64,000 nucleotides of DNA, taken from NCBI GenBank assembly GCA_022820505.1, contig JAJEFK010000061.1:46590-110589 (forward strand). The letters are read 5' to 3'. The notes under the pieces are model-generated. The model saw only the letters and a program-made list of their open reading frames with translations. It had not been told where the DNA came from and made no database searches. A program made the position numbers and the translations under genes. Shown here in pieces: positions 7,963-14,549 of the stretch (positions are counted from its first letter, which is position 1; each line of letters starts with the position of its first letter). Origin of the DNA: Acidimicrobiia bacterium (lineage in GTDB: Bacteria > Actinomycetota > Acidimicrobiia > Acidimicrobiales > Poriferisodalaceae).

Positions 7963-9024
7963 TCAACGGTGCTTGGCGGCGTCGCGCAGCGAGGCGGCGG
8001 TCTCGGTGCCTGGTCCGAGCCGGCGGGTGGCGGCGTCGCAGCACCGCTCGGTCAGCGTCCGGTTGAGCGGCGTGGGGATGCCGTGGCGCTCGCCGAGTTC
8101 GCAGATCCGGCCGTTGAAGTGCTCGACCTCGACGGTCGGGCGGCGGAAGTGCAAGTCCTGCCAGGTCGACGGGTAGCTATAGAGCGATGGGTCAGAGACA
8201 TCCCGTGGTTCGCGCTGACCCGGATTGCGCAACCGGGCGATCCAAGAGTGAAGATCGCTGCCGTCGTCCATGACCGGTGAGATCCCCGCAGCGTCGAGCA
8301 CGTCGGCCGCTTCTTGCTGGATGTCGGCCATGAAGAAGCGGTTCCCCTCAGCGCAGAACCATTCCTGCACGGGCAGATCGACGAGCGCCGAGAAGGCATT
8401 CGTCAGATTCATCACGAGCTTGCCCCACTTGAGATCCACTACCCGCTCAACGAGCGATGCGCGCATCTCAGCGGCAATCAGATCGTCGACCACGCGTGCG
8501 CAGAGGTCATCGGATCCCGCGGGCCAGCAGCCGATGTCGGCCCGGCGCGCACCGGTATGGGTCACCACGCCGGGCTCGTCGATGCGGGCGCCGATGCGAA
8601 CCATCACGCCATAGGTCCGAAAACCCCGCTCGGTCAGCCATTCCTCGTTGGTGACGCTGTTCTGGAAGCAGAACAGCGGCACATCGGCGTACAGCTCACG
8701 ATGCTGCTCGATCGCCTCGAAGGTGTGCTGGGTCTTCATCGTCAGCAGCACCACGCTGTTCGCGTCGAGTTCCAGCTCGTGCGCAGTGCGCACAGCAGGC
8801 AGCCTGAACCGGCCCTCAGTGCGCCCCGAGATGTGCAGGCCGTGTTGCTGCAGTGCGTCGAGGTGCTCCCCGCGTGCGATAAGCGCCACCCGGCGACCCG
8901 CTCGGGTCAGTCGAGCAGCCAGCACGCAGCCGATCGCCCCGGCCCCATGAACGATGTAGTCCAGCTCAGCATCGCACCGAGCCGAGTATGCCGAATAGCT
9001 ATCTGGTGCATCGTCCGGTGCCAC
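7963..9024 (-). CDS. Ketopantoate reductase (PanE/ApbA) family protein
   Basis: 353 residues from GTG 9024. NADP-binding Rossmann motif HGAGAIGCVLAARL lies at about residues 26-39. The family Lys is likely the one in VDLKWGKLVMNL (about residue 198), followed by the C-terminal helical domain. Members reduce 2-dehydropantoate to pantoate for coenzyme A, but many paralogues act on other 2-oxo acids. At 353 residues this one is longer than true PanE (about 300), so I leave the substrate open. The first ~22 residues are not conserved-looking and the start is uncertain. The gene is single and convergent with tRNA-Leu; between them (7759-7962) I see nothing. Confidence 0.8.
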   Translation of the reverse strand: MAPDDAPDSYSAYSARCDAELDYIVHGAGAIGCVLAARLTRAGRRVALIARGEHLDALQQHGLHISGRTEGRFRLPAVRTAHELELDANSVVLLTMKTQHTFEAIEQHRELYADVPLFCFQNSVTNEEWLTERGFRTYGVMVRIGARIDEPGVVTHTGARRADIGCWPAGSDDLCARVVDDLIAAEMRASLVERVVDLKWGKLVMNLTNAFSALVDLPVQEWFCAEGNRFFMADIQQEAADVLDAAGISPVMDDGSDLHSWIARLRNPGQREPRDVSDPSLYSYPSTWQDLHFRRPTVEVEHFNGRICELGERHGIPTPLNRTLTERCCDAATRRLGPGTETAASLRDAAKHR

Positions 9025-9127
9025 GGCGGTACATCGTGCCAGACGACGCAGCGTTGGGGTGCATGGCCGCTCGACCGCGCCGGCACACCGGTGTCAGGAC
9101 GGCGTGGGATCGTCGGCTCAGAGCACT

Positions 9128-9346
9128 CGTTGCCACGGGCGGCAAGGACACTGCTGCCACCAGTTCGGCCCACTCGCTTTCAGATGCCGCCAGCAGCTCC
9201 TCCCAGATGCCGCATCGTCCCAGGCCGAGCTGCTCGCGACGGGTCATGGGCCGCAATGACAGATAGCTGGCCCGCCCGGCCAGCGACTCCGAGACACGCC
9301 CCATGAGCAGTAGATCGGCCGAGCTGGTCAGCCCTTGTCGTGAATG
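9128..9346 (-). pseudogene. Remnant of an AAA (DUF4143-type) ATPase
   Basis: One open stretch on the minus strand reads TSSADLLLMGRVSESLAGR, then YLSLRPMTRREQLGLG and WEELLAASESEW. This is the post-Walker-B core of the AAA_14/DUF4143 ATPases, in which GSADLLL...SLAGR...L.PL is diagnostic. No Walker A, no Walker B and no C-terminal DUF4143 part are present on either side, and no good start lies nearby, so it is a fragment of about 70 codons of a gene normally near 400 codons. These ATPases are common toxin/antitoxin-like passengers of mobile DNA. Its upstream edge coincides with the inverted repeat at 9340-9358. Confidence 0.65.
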
Positions 9347-9358
9347 ATATTCATTCAC
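9340..9358. repeat. Perfect 8-bp inverted repeat with 3-nt centre
   Basis: GTGAATGA-TAT-TCATTCAC is AT-rich in a GC-rich setting. It lies exactly where similarity to the ATPase remnant stops and 110 bp from the recombinase stop codon. It could be a recombination core, an operator or a hairpin. Confidence 0.7.
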
Positions 9359-9466
9359 AGCGAGCATGGAAATCTCGCGGCACTCGATGAGGCATGCAAG
9401 CTGACGTGTACGGATCCACGATCTGACGGTGCGACACCGGTCTCGACAACGTCTGGCGCGAGGTCT

Positions 9467-9478
9467 CTCAGCGCTGAG
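9467..9478. repeat. 12-bp palindrome over the recombinase stop codon
   Basis: CTCAGCGCTGAG is a perfect palindrome whose TCA (9468-9470) is the reverse complement of the recombinase TGA stop. Confidence 0.5.
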
Positions 9479-10382
9479 CGTGGCTGTCGGGTCGGAGTCG
9501 TGAGACGGCGCCGTGCTGTGCGAGTTCGGCTTTGGCGTAGCGGCTGAGCATTGCCGGGGTGCTCCAGCGGCCTGCGAGCATTGCTTCGGGCAGTTGCGCT
9601 CCGGCACGGACGAGTGATTGGGCAGCGCCGACGCGCAGCGAATGGCCTGATGCGTCCTCGATGCCGATGGCCGCGGCTGCGGCCTTGACGATCATGCCTA
9701 TGGTGCGTGCGCTGAGCCGTTCTGGGGTGACGTCACCGCCCTTGCGGATCCGTCGGAACAGCGGCCCGTCGTCGATGGCTGCCGTGCCGAGCCATGCGTT
9801 GACGCGAGTCATGGTGGCGCGGCGTACGAACAGCGACGCGCCGTTATTCTCCTGATCGGTCTTGGAGTGCCGCACGGTGACATCGCCGGAGCCGTCTTCA
9901 GCCCGGCCAATATCGGCGACGTCGAGCGCTGCAGCTTCGCCGATACGCAGCAGAGCGTCGCTCATCACTGCGATGACAGCAGCGTCGCGCAGCCCAATGG
10001 CGTCGCCGCGTGCGGCGGCTGCGTCGGCTGCGCGATCGGCTGCTGCCCAGTCGATCCCGGCAGCTTGACGCGGAGGTCCGGTGGCACGACGATGGACCCG
10101 AAGCGTCCTGTCGCACTGCGGGCCGACCGGGTCGGGTTCGCCGAGGCGATTCGCTGCGCACCGCACCGCTGTGACGGTCAGTGTGAGCGTCGAGGGTGAC
10201 AGCCCTCGGGCTGCCATGGCTGTCAGCACGTCGCTGAGCGTGGTGTCGGTCAGATCAGCGCCGTCCAGCTCAGCCACCACGGCGCGCAGTCGTCCCACAT
10301 AGGCGCGACGCGTTTGTGGCGCCAAGTCTGCTGTCACGGCTTCGAGGGCGTCGGGGGACAGGCGGCGGGCTGTTGGTTCCAT
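9468..10382 (-). CDS. Tyrosine recombinase / phage-type integrase
   Basis: 304 residues with an N-terminal SAM-like core-binding domain (residues 15-100) and a C-terminal catalytic domain. Catalytic set: Arg146 (LLRIGEA), Lys174 (HSKTD), His247-x-x-Arg250 (GHSLRVG), Trp273 in the usual His/Trp position (GRWSTPAM) and Tyr282 (SRYAK). All are present, so it is probably active. Length suits a XerC-like or simple integrative-element recombinase. A candidate -10 (TAACGT) lies 9 nt before its ATG on the minus strand. It marks the degenerate island between the ketopantoate reductase and the P450. Low-Leu, Ala-rich composition resembles its host, so transfer may be old. Confidence 0.9.
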   Translation of the reverse strand: MEPTARRLSPDALEAVTADLAPQTRRAYVGRLRAVVAELDGADLTDTTLSDVLTAMAARGLSPSTLTLTVTAVRCAANRLGEPDPVGPQCDRTLRVHRRATGPPRQAAGIDWAAADRAADAAAARGDAIGLRDAAVIAVMSDALLRIGEAAALDVADIGRAEDGSGDVTVRHSKTDQENNGASLFVRRATMTRVNAWLGTAAIDDGPLFRRIRKGGDVTPERLSARTIGMIVKAAAAAIGIEDASGHSLRVGAAQSLVRAGAQLPEAMLAGRWSTPAMLSRYAKAELAQHGAVSRLRPDSHAQR

Positions 10383-10401
10383 CGTCTCTGGACGTTACCA
10401 C

Positions 10402-10419
10402 GGCTATTGACATATAGCC
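10402..10419. promoter_or_regulatory. Inverted repeat in the divergent recombinase/secreted-protein promoter region
   Basis: GGCTAT-TGACAT-ATAGCC has perfect 6-bp arms and lies 20 nt upstream of the recombinase ATG. It also contains a plus-strand TTGACA (10407-10412). It could be an operator for both divergent genes or an attachment-like site. Confidence 0.4.
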
Positions 10420-10463
10420 ATACAGATCCGAGTCGTGCCGGCCGCGAAGGCGGAGACAGCTGC

Positions 10464-11750
10464 ATGGGTCCCCTCCCAGCGGCCGGCACGGCACCTGCCC
10501 GAACCCGCCGCACGCCCCCGCAGCGGACAACACAGCCCGCCGCCAGACGCATGCTCGCGGCGCTGGCGGCGCTGCTTGTCGCCGCGTCCACGCTCACTGT
10601 CATCGCGGCAGCGCCCGCCGGCGCTCACGGCGTCACCGTGCGGCGCTGCGCCTATGACCCGTTCGCGGGAAATCAGTGCTGGAACGAGACGAGCTACAAC
10701 CACTACCACACGCCCGTTCAGCAAAATCTGACATGCGGCGAGGGGATGCTCGGCACCTACCCGAACTGCTACCCGGCCCCGTCCACCAACGAGAACCACG
10801 ACCCCAACGCCGACAAAGACGACGACAGCGGCGGCGGCGATGACTCCGGCGGCTCCGACGGCGGCTCCGACGATGGAGGCGGCTCGGGTGGCGATGGCTC
10901 CGGCGGTGGCGATGACTCCGATGGCGGCGATGACTCCGGCGGCGGCTCGGGCGGCGATGTGTGCCCCGCCGGGCAGACGGGCACGCCGCCGAACTGCACC
11001 GAGCCGAACAAGAACGGCAAGGGCGGCGGCACGACCACCAGCACCGACAGCAGCACGACTCACCCCGACGACGACGGCACCATTGACATCGACGATTTGC
11101 CCGAAGTCAAGCTGAAGTGGATCGAGCCGGGCGTGGTCGAAGTCGAGGTGCATCCGGTCGAAGATGGCGACGGAGGTAGCGACGGCGAAATAGAGCACTA
11201 CGAATGCCATCGCGCAAATTGGGAACCGGACGGCCACGGCGGCTGTCGCAAGATCGACCCGAACTGCACTGGCCCGAAGTGCGGACGTGAAGGGATCAAG
11301 CTGCCGGGATGGGCCGAATCGCTGATTTTTTGCGGCACGGCGGTTGCGACGACATTTGTGCTGCCAATCACCGGGTCACTATTGGTGATCGCCTGCGACG
11401 GGTACTACCTGTATCAAACGGTTGACGGGTTATTGAAGAAGGTCGTCGACGAGTACAGCTCCGAGGGCGACTCGAGCGACAAGAAGAACATCGACAACGC
11501 CAGGGACCGTAACGACAACGACGGCTCCGACTCCGAAGACGGCGACGATGGCGGCTCGGGCGATGGCACCGGCACTGGCGGCGACGGTTCCGAAGCGGAG
11601 GACGAGGACCCTGAGCCGACGCCGGGCATCTGCGACCGCAACTCGGCTCCGACGAACCCGTACAAGATCGGCCCCAGCAACACCACGCCCCAGCAATGGG
11701 CCGACTGGTGGGCATGGTTCGACTGCCCCCCGGCCCAGCCCACCACCTAG
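10464..11750 (+). CDS. Secreted Cys-rich protein with Asp/Gly-rich linkers and one membrane segment
   Basis: 428 residues from ATG 10464 (GGAG 9 nt upstream); ATG 10551 is an alternative. Signal peptide MLAALAALLVAASTLTVIA...PAGA, then a mature part with paired cysteines (RRCAYDPFAGNQC, CGEG, YPNC), a long Asp/Gly/Ser-rich linker (about residues 115-165), a CPAGQTGTPPNC motif, a domain with EVKLKWIEPGVVEVEV, three more Cys pairs, a hydrophobic segment FVLPITGSLLVIAC (about 305-320), a second acidic Gly/Asp linker and a final Trp-rich Cys pair. The acidic linkers could bind calcium. No named family recognised. It is the largest gene of the recombinase island and is divergent from it; probably a surface or adhesion-type cargo protein. 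Confidence 0.7.
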   Translation: MGPLPAAGTAPARTRRTPPQRTTQPAARRMLAALAALLVAASTLTVIAAAPAGAHGVTVRRCAYDPFAGNQCWNETSYNHYHTPVQQNLTCGEGMLGTYPNCYPAPSTNENHDPNADKDDDSGGGDDSGGSDGGSDDGGGSGGDGSGGGDDSDGGDDSGGGSGGDVCPAGQTGTPPNCTEPNKNGKGGGTTTSTDSSTTHPDDDGTIDIDDLPEVKLKWIEPGVVEVEVHPVEDGDGGSDGEIEHYECHRANWEPDGHGGCRKIDPNCTGPKCGREGIKLPGWAESLIFCGTAVATTFVLPITGSLLVIACDGYYLYQTVDGLLKKVVDEYSSEGDSSDKKNIDNARDRNDNDGSDSEDGDDGGSGDGTGTGGDGSEAEDEDPEPTPGICDRNSAPTNPYKIGPSNTTPQQWADWWAWFDCPPAQPTT

Positions 11751-11789
11751 CCGACGCTGAGAGCGGGAACGACGGTGAACACCACCAAC

Positions 11790-11795
11790 TACCCT
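11790..11795 (+). promoter_or_regulatory. Putative -10 element (TACCCT) of a leaderless promoter
   Basis: TACCCT ends 6 nt before ATG 11802 and favours that start over the in-frame GTG at 11775. Confidence 0.4.
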
Positions 11796-11801
11796 GAAAC
11801 T

Positions 11802-12125
11802 ATGAGCGCCCGACCGAGCCGGTTTGACGCACTGACAACCCCGAGCGGGCGCCGATGCTCCGCAAAACGACCGCGCAAGGAAGTTGGGTTGTCAGACACG
11901 TTTTCTGATGGAGCACGACAGTTTCGCAAGTGGGTGCTGGTCGGATCGGCAGCGGTGTTTGTTCACTTGGTCGTCTTGTCAACGGCCGGCATCGCATGGG
12001 CGCTGCTGATCCTGTTCTTGGGCTACGTCGCAACAGGCATAGCCACGCTGGCATGGCTGCGCCGAAATGATGGTCGCAAAGCAGGGCCGGGCGAAGGCGC
12101 TGCCGCGGGGGTTTCGTCGGGCTGA
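11802..12125 (+). CDS. Small membrane protein, unknown
   Basis: 107 residues. A basic N-terminal region (RRCSAKRPRK) precedes two closely spaced hydrophobic segments, about residues 51-68 (LVGSAAVFVHLVVLSTAG) and 70-86 (AWALLILFLGYVATGIA), which would form a hairpin in the membrane with both ends in the cytosol. The C terminus GAAAGVSSG is encoded by the first copy of the 28-bp repeat and is identical to the end of the broken P-loop ORF downstream, so the last nine codons may have been imported. Not a family I recognise. It sits in the recombinase island, which favours mobile-element cargo. Confidence 0.55.
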   Translation: MSARPSRFDALTTPSGRRCSAKRPRKEVGLSDTFSDGARQFRKWVLVGSAAVFVHLVVLSTAGIAWALLILFLGYVATGIATLAWLRRNDGRKAGPGEGAAAGVSSG

Positions 12126-12126
12126 C
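12099..12126 (+). repeat. 28-bp direct repeat, copy 1
   Basis: Begins GCTGCCGC and contains GGGGTTTCGTCGGGCTGACG. It differs from copy 2 (12531-12558) at one base. Both copies supply the last codons and the stop of an ORF. Confidence 0.9.
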
Positions 12127-12155
12127 GGCCGGCTGCTGGCGCGCGGTGCCATCGG

Positions 12156-12161
12156 TAGCGT
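12156..12161 (+). promoter_or_regulatory. Putative -10 element (TAGCGT) of a leaderless promoter
   Basis: TAGCGT ends 6 nt before ATG 12168, supporting that ATG as a genuine, once-functional start. Confidence 0.45.
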
Positions 12162-12167
12162 GCGGGA

Positions 12168-12557
12168 ATGCCGAACCTGCTGATCGTCGGGCCGCCTGGA
12201 GCAGGGAAATCGACGCTTGCCGCCGAGCTGCTCTGAGCAGCGGCGAGAGCGACGGTGGTTGTCGAGTTCACGGCGTTCTGGGCGGCGCTGAACGCCATTC
12301 GGCGCAATCCCAACGGTGCCTATCCGGTGCGCCGCTCGACCGATCCCACGACCGACGGCGACTACGACGGCGACGGCAAGACCACGGCCGAGGAAGCGCA
12401 CCAGGCGGCCCTCAAACCGGGCGGCGCGTGGATTGCTTGGCGGCTGCTGGCCGACTGGCAGCCGCGGCGCTCCCCGAATACCAAGCCGCTGCGCGGGTAC
12501 CCGCGGCCTGCGTCTGTCGAGCGGGAGCGGGCTGCCGCCGGGGTTTCGTCGGGCTGA
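12168..12557 (+). pseudogene. P-loop NTPase gene interrupted by an in-frame TGA
   Basis: The ATG opens a perfect Walker A protein, MPNLLIVGPPGAGKST, then LAAELL and TGA at 12234-12236. Beyond the TGA the same frame stays open and continues naturally (ARATVVVEFTAFWAALNAI) as expected for small phage-type AAA ATPases. After about codon 50 it runs into a DxDxDG segment (TDGDYDGDGKTTAEEAH) that looks like an EF-hand/dockerin loop, then ends AAAGVSSG, encoded by repeat copy 2. No frame shift is needed, only readthrough of one TGA. No convincing SECIS follows. I read it as a nonsense-inactivated and probably chimeric gene, with a 22-codon peptide as its only present product. Confidence 0.55.
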
Positions 12558-12558
12558 C
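12531..12558 (+). repeat. 28-bp direct repeat, copy 2
   Basis: 27 of 28 bases match copy 1 at 12099-12126, 432 bp away. The copy ends exactly one base past the TGA stop of the interrupted P-loop ORF. Confidence 0.9.
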
Positions 12559-12594
12559 GTTCGGCGCTGCCCGGCGTTGCGGCGGGCCGGTATC

Positions 12595-12600
12595 TAGTCT
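12595..12600 (+). promoter_or_regulatory. Putative -10 element (TAGTCT) of a leaderless promoter
   Basis: TAGTCT ends 7 nt before GTG 12608, the same geometry as at annotated genes in this window, so the small ORF that follows is probably transcribed. Confidence 0.4.
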
Positions 12601-12607
12601 CGCCGGG

Positions 12608-12718
12608 GTGAGCCAGATCGAGGGGTTGTTGGGCGATCCGTGGGCGGGCCATTTCGCGGCGGCTGCGATTGCGGCGCGTGACCGCGGGACCATGGGACCG
12701 CGGGGCTTTCGGCGATGA
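12608..12718 (+). CDS. Phage-like micro-ORF 1, hypothetical
   Basis: 36 residues, beginning MSQIEGLLGDPWAGHFAAAA and ending in a basic tail. It has a leaderless-type -10 at the right distance and ends in an ATGA overlap with the next micro-ORF. Short, coupled ORFs of this kind are typical of phage or element cargo. No family recognised; it could also be the surviving 5' end of a longer gene. Confidence 0.35.
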   Translation: MSQIEGLLGDPWAGHFAAAAIAARDRGTMGPRGFRR

Positions 12719-12786
12719 GCGCCCGCCGCGCTGCGCGCCTCGATGCGCTGTGGCAGCGGCCCCGCCCGGTGCGGCGCCGCCGCTGA
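12715..12786 (+). CDS. Phage-like micro-ORF 2, hypothetical
   Basis: 23 residues, MSARRAARLDALWQRP and a run of Arg. The start overlaps the previous stop (ATGA). Its first residues (MSARxxRxDAL) resemble those of the small membrane protein at 11802, which may be chance. A further open frame begins in a TGATG overlap at 12786 but looks non-coding. Confidence 0.3.
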   Translation: MSARRAARLDALWQRPRPVRRRR

Positions 12787-13195
12787 TGCCGGCTGCCGTC
12801 GGGCGGGAATCCTGTTGCGGGCGAGCGGATCTCGGCCGAGCCGCTCTTCGGCGACGAGAGCCTCTGTGCCGTTGGGCCGCTGGCCGTGACGCCGCAGCGG
12901 TGCGGCTGCGCCGGGCTACCGAGCATGGGATCGTCGCCGGACCGAGCGGCCCGCAGAACGCCGCTGAGACGCCTCTGAGGCGTGAAGTGCGGCTCCGAAT
13001 GCGCCGAATACGGCCGATTTCGGCGTTTCGCTGGACCTGCACCCCCATTCAAACTGCCGTTGACGGGCGCTGTCTGCACCCAAGCACCTCGAGATCAGAC
13101 AATTTTAGTTCTGAGATATGTCATTAGCCAAAGAATATACGTCCGCACGCGATGGAATGCAATCGTGCGGGAACCACCGCGCAGCAGTGCGGCGC
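12787..13195. other. Intergenic segment without a supported gene
   Basis: About 410 bp. The left part is GC-rich and has an Arg/Cys-rich open frame to 13127 that I do not accept as a gene. The right part (about 13093-13140) is a distinctly AT-rich patch, the only one near here, containing GATATGTCATTAG. It may be the right edge of the recombinase island. Confidence 0.4.
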
Positions 13196-13201
13196 TACCG
13201 T
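13196..13201 (+). promoter_or_regulatory. Putative -10 element (TACCGT) of a leaderless promoter
   Basis: TACCGT ends 6 nt before ATG 13208 and supports this as the P450 start rather than ATG 13118. Confidence 0.45.
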
Positions 13202-13207
13202 GCTGCC

Positions 13208-14476
13208 ATGCGCGAGTGGAACACGACGCTGCCGAACCTCATGGAACCCTGGTTCTGGACGCAGCCGGCCGATGAGATCGACGCGGTGATTGCCCGTTAC
13301 CACGCAGAGGCGCCGCTGGACTGGTTTGAGGAGCCCTACTTCTCCGAATGGGTGACGCCCAGCCCCGGCTACTGGTGCGTCACCCGGCATGCTGATGTCG
13401 CGGCCGTCTCGCGCAACGCAGACGTGTTCAGTTCGGCGCGAGGCATCACGCTCGGCGACAACCCGCCCGAGTTCACCGAGTTCTTCAGCTCCATGATCGC
13501 CATGGACGATCCCCGTCACGCACGGCTGCGACGCATCGTCTCCAAGGGCTTCACGCCCAAGATGCTCGAACAGCTCGACGCCGGCATCCGTGACGGTGCA
13601 CGCGAGATCGTGAACTCCATCTGCGAGCAAGGCACCTGCGAGTTCGTATACGACGTAGCAGCCGCTCTGCCGCTGCGCATCGTGTGCGACCTCATGGGCA
13701 TACCTCGTTCGGAATACAAGTTCGTGTTCGACCGAACGAACATCATCTTGGGCATCTCCGATCCCGACTTCCAGCCGCCCGACGGCGACCTCGCCACTGC
13801 GCTGTTGAATGCCGGCGCCGAGCTCGCCGAATTGATGAAGGAAGTGGCCGCTGCGAAGAAGGGCGGCGACGGCAGCGACCTCACCAGCGTCATCGTGAAC
13901 GCGGAACTCGAAGACGACCGCCTGAGCGAGTCCGACCTGGCCAGCTTCTTCGTGCTGCTGGTGGTGGCGGGCAACGAGACCACCCGCAACTCCACCGCTT
14001 GGGCGCTGAAGTTCCTCACCGACAATCCCGACCAGCGCGCCATCTGGGCATCAGACTTCGAGAAGGTGGCGCCTACCGCGGTGGAGGAGATCGTCCGTCT
14101 CGCCAGCCCGGTGGGCTATATGCGCCGCAGCGTGACCCGCGACATCGAATGCGGTGGGCGTCAGATGCTGGAAGGCGACAAGGTGGCGATGTTCTACATC
14201 GCCGCAAACCGCGATCCGGCAGTGTTCGACGACCCGTTTCGCTTTGACGTGCTGCGCGATCCCAACCCGCAGTACGGCTTCGGCGGCCCCGGTCCGCACT
14301 TCTGCCTGGGTGCCCACTTGGCGCGTCGCCAGATCACCTCGATGTATCGCGAGCTGTTCGAGCGGCTGCCCGACATCGTCGCCGCAGGCGAACCCGACCT
14401 GCTCCGCGCGTCGTTCATCCACGGCGTGAAGCGCCTCGACGCCGAATTCACGCCTTCCGCACCGCTCGCCGCCTGA
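13208..14476 (+). CDS. Cytochrome P450
   Basis: 422 residues, a soluble bacterial class I P450. I-helix oxygen-activation motif AGNETT at 254-259, ExxR pair EIVR at 294-297, and heme-binding loop FGGPGPHFCLG at 358-368 with the Cys ligand at 366. Such enzymes hydroxylate sterols, fatty acids or xenobiotics using ferredoxin electrons; the MAMDDPRHARLRRIVSKGF C-helix region resembles the CYP125/CYP142-like actinobacterial group, but substrate is only a guess. The start is taken at the ATG with a leaderless -10; ATG 13118 upstream would add 30 residues coded by the AT-rich patch that fit no P450. No ferredoxin gene is adjacent. Confidence 0.93.
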   Translation: MREWNTTLPNLMEPWFWTQPADEIDAVIARYHAEAPLDWFEEPYFSEWVTPSPGYWCVTRHADVAAVSRNADVFSSARGITLGDNPPEFTEFFSSMIAMDDPRHARLRRIVSKGFTPKMLEQLDAGIRDGAREIVNSICEQGTCEFVYDVAAALPLRIVCDLMGIPRSEYKFVFDRTNIILGISDPDFQPPDGDLATALLNAGAELAELMKEVAAAKKGGDGSDLTSVIVNAELEDDRLSESDLASFFVLLVVAGNETTRNSTAWALKFLTDNPDQRAIWASDFEKVAPTAVEEIVRLASPVGYMRRSVTRDIECGGRQMLEGDKVAMFYIAANRDPAVFDDPFRFDVLRDPNPQYGFGGPGPHFCLGAHLARRQITSMYRELFERLPDIVAAGEPDLLRASFIHGVKRLDAEFTPSAPLAA

Positions 14477-14536
14477 CACTGAGTCCTGCCATGGTTCGCA
14501 CTTGCCGCGGGCGGCTGCATGAGTGCCTCCGCCCCA

Positions 14537-14542
14537 TAGGGT
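14537..14542 (+). promoter_or_regulatory. Putative -10 element (TAGGGT) of a leaderless promoter
   Basis: TAGGGT ends 7 nt before ATG 14550. Confidence 0.5.
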
Positions 14543-14549
14543 TCGCGGC

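Noticed and set aside
9740..10068. Plus-strand open frames over the recombinase
   Set aside because: Antisense shadows; the minus-strand gene has all catalytic residues.
12234..12236. Second possible selenocysteine TGA
   Set aside because: The position is not a redox site, no Cys relative is known to me, and the best hairpin after it has only a 4-bp stem. A nonsense mutation is simpler.
9468..12558. Integron (divergent recombinase, repeats at ORF ends)
   Set aside because: No GTTRRRY/RYYYAAC pairs flank the 28-bp repeats, the first ORF has none, and the recombinase does not show an obvious IntI-specific insert.
12786..13127. 113-codon open frame after the micro-ORFs (TGATG overlap)
   Set aside because: Arg/Cys-rich composition without a protein-like pattern, running into the AT-rich patch; probably non-coding.
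13118..13207. Upstream ATG for the P450
   Set aside because: The extra 30 residues come from the AT-rich patch and fit no P450; the -10 at 13196 would fall inside the gene.
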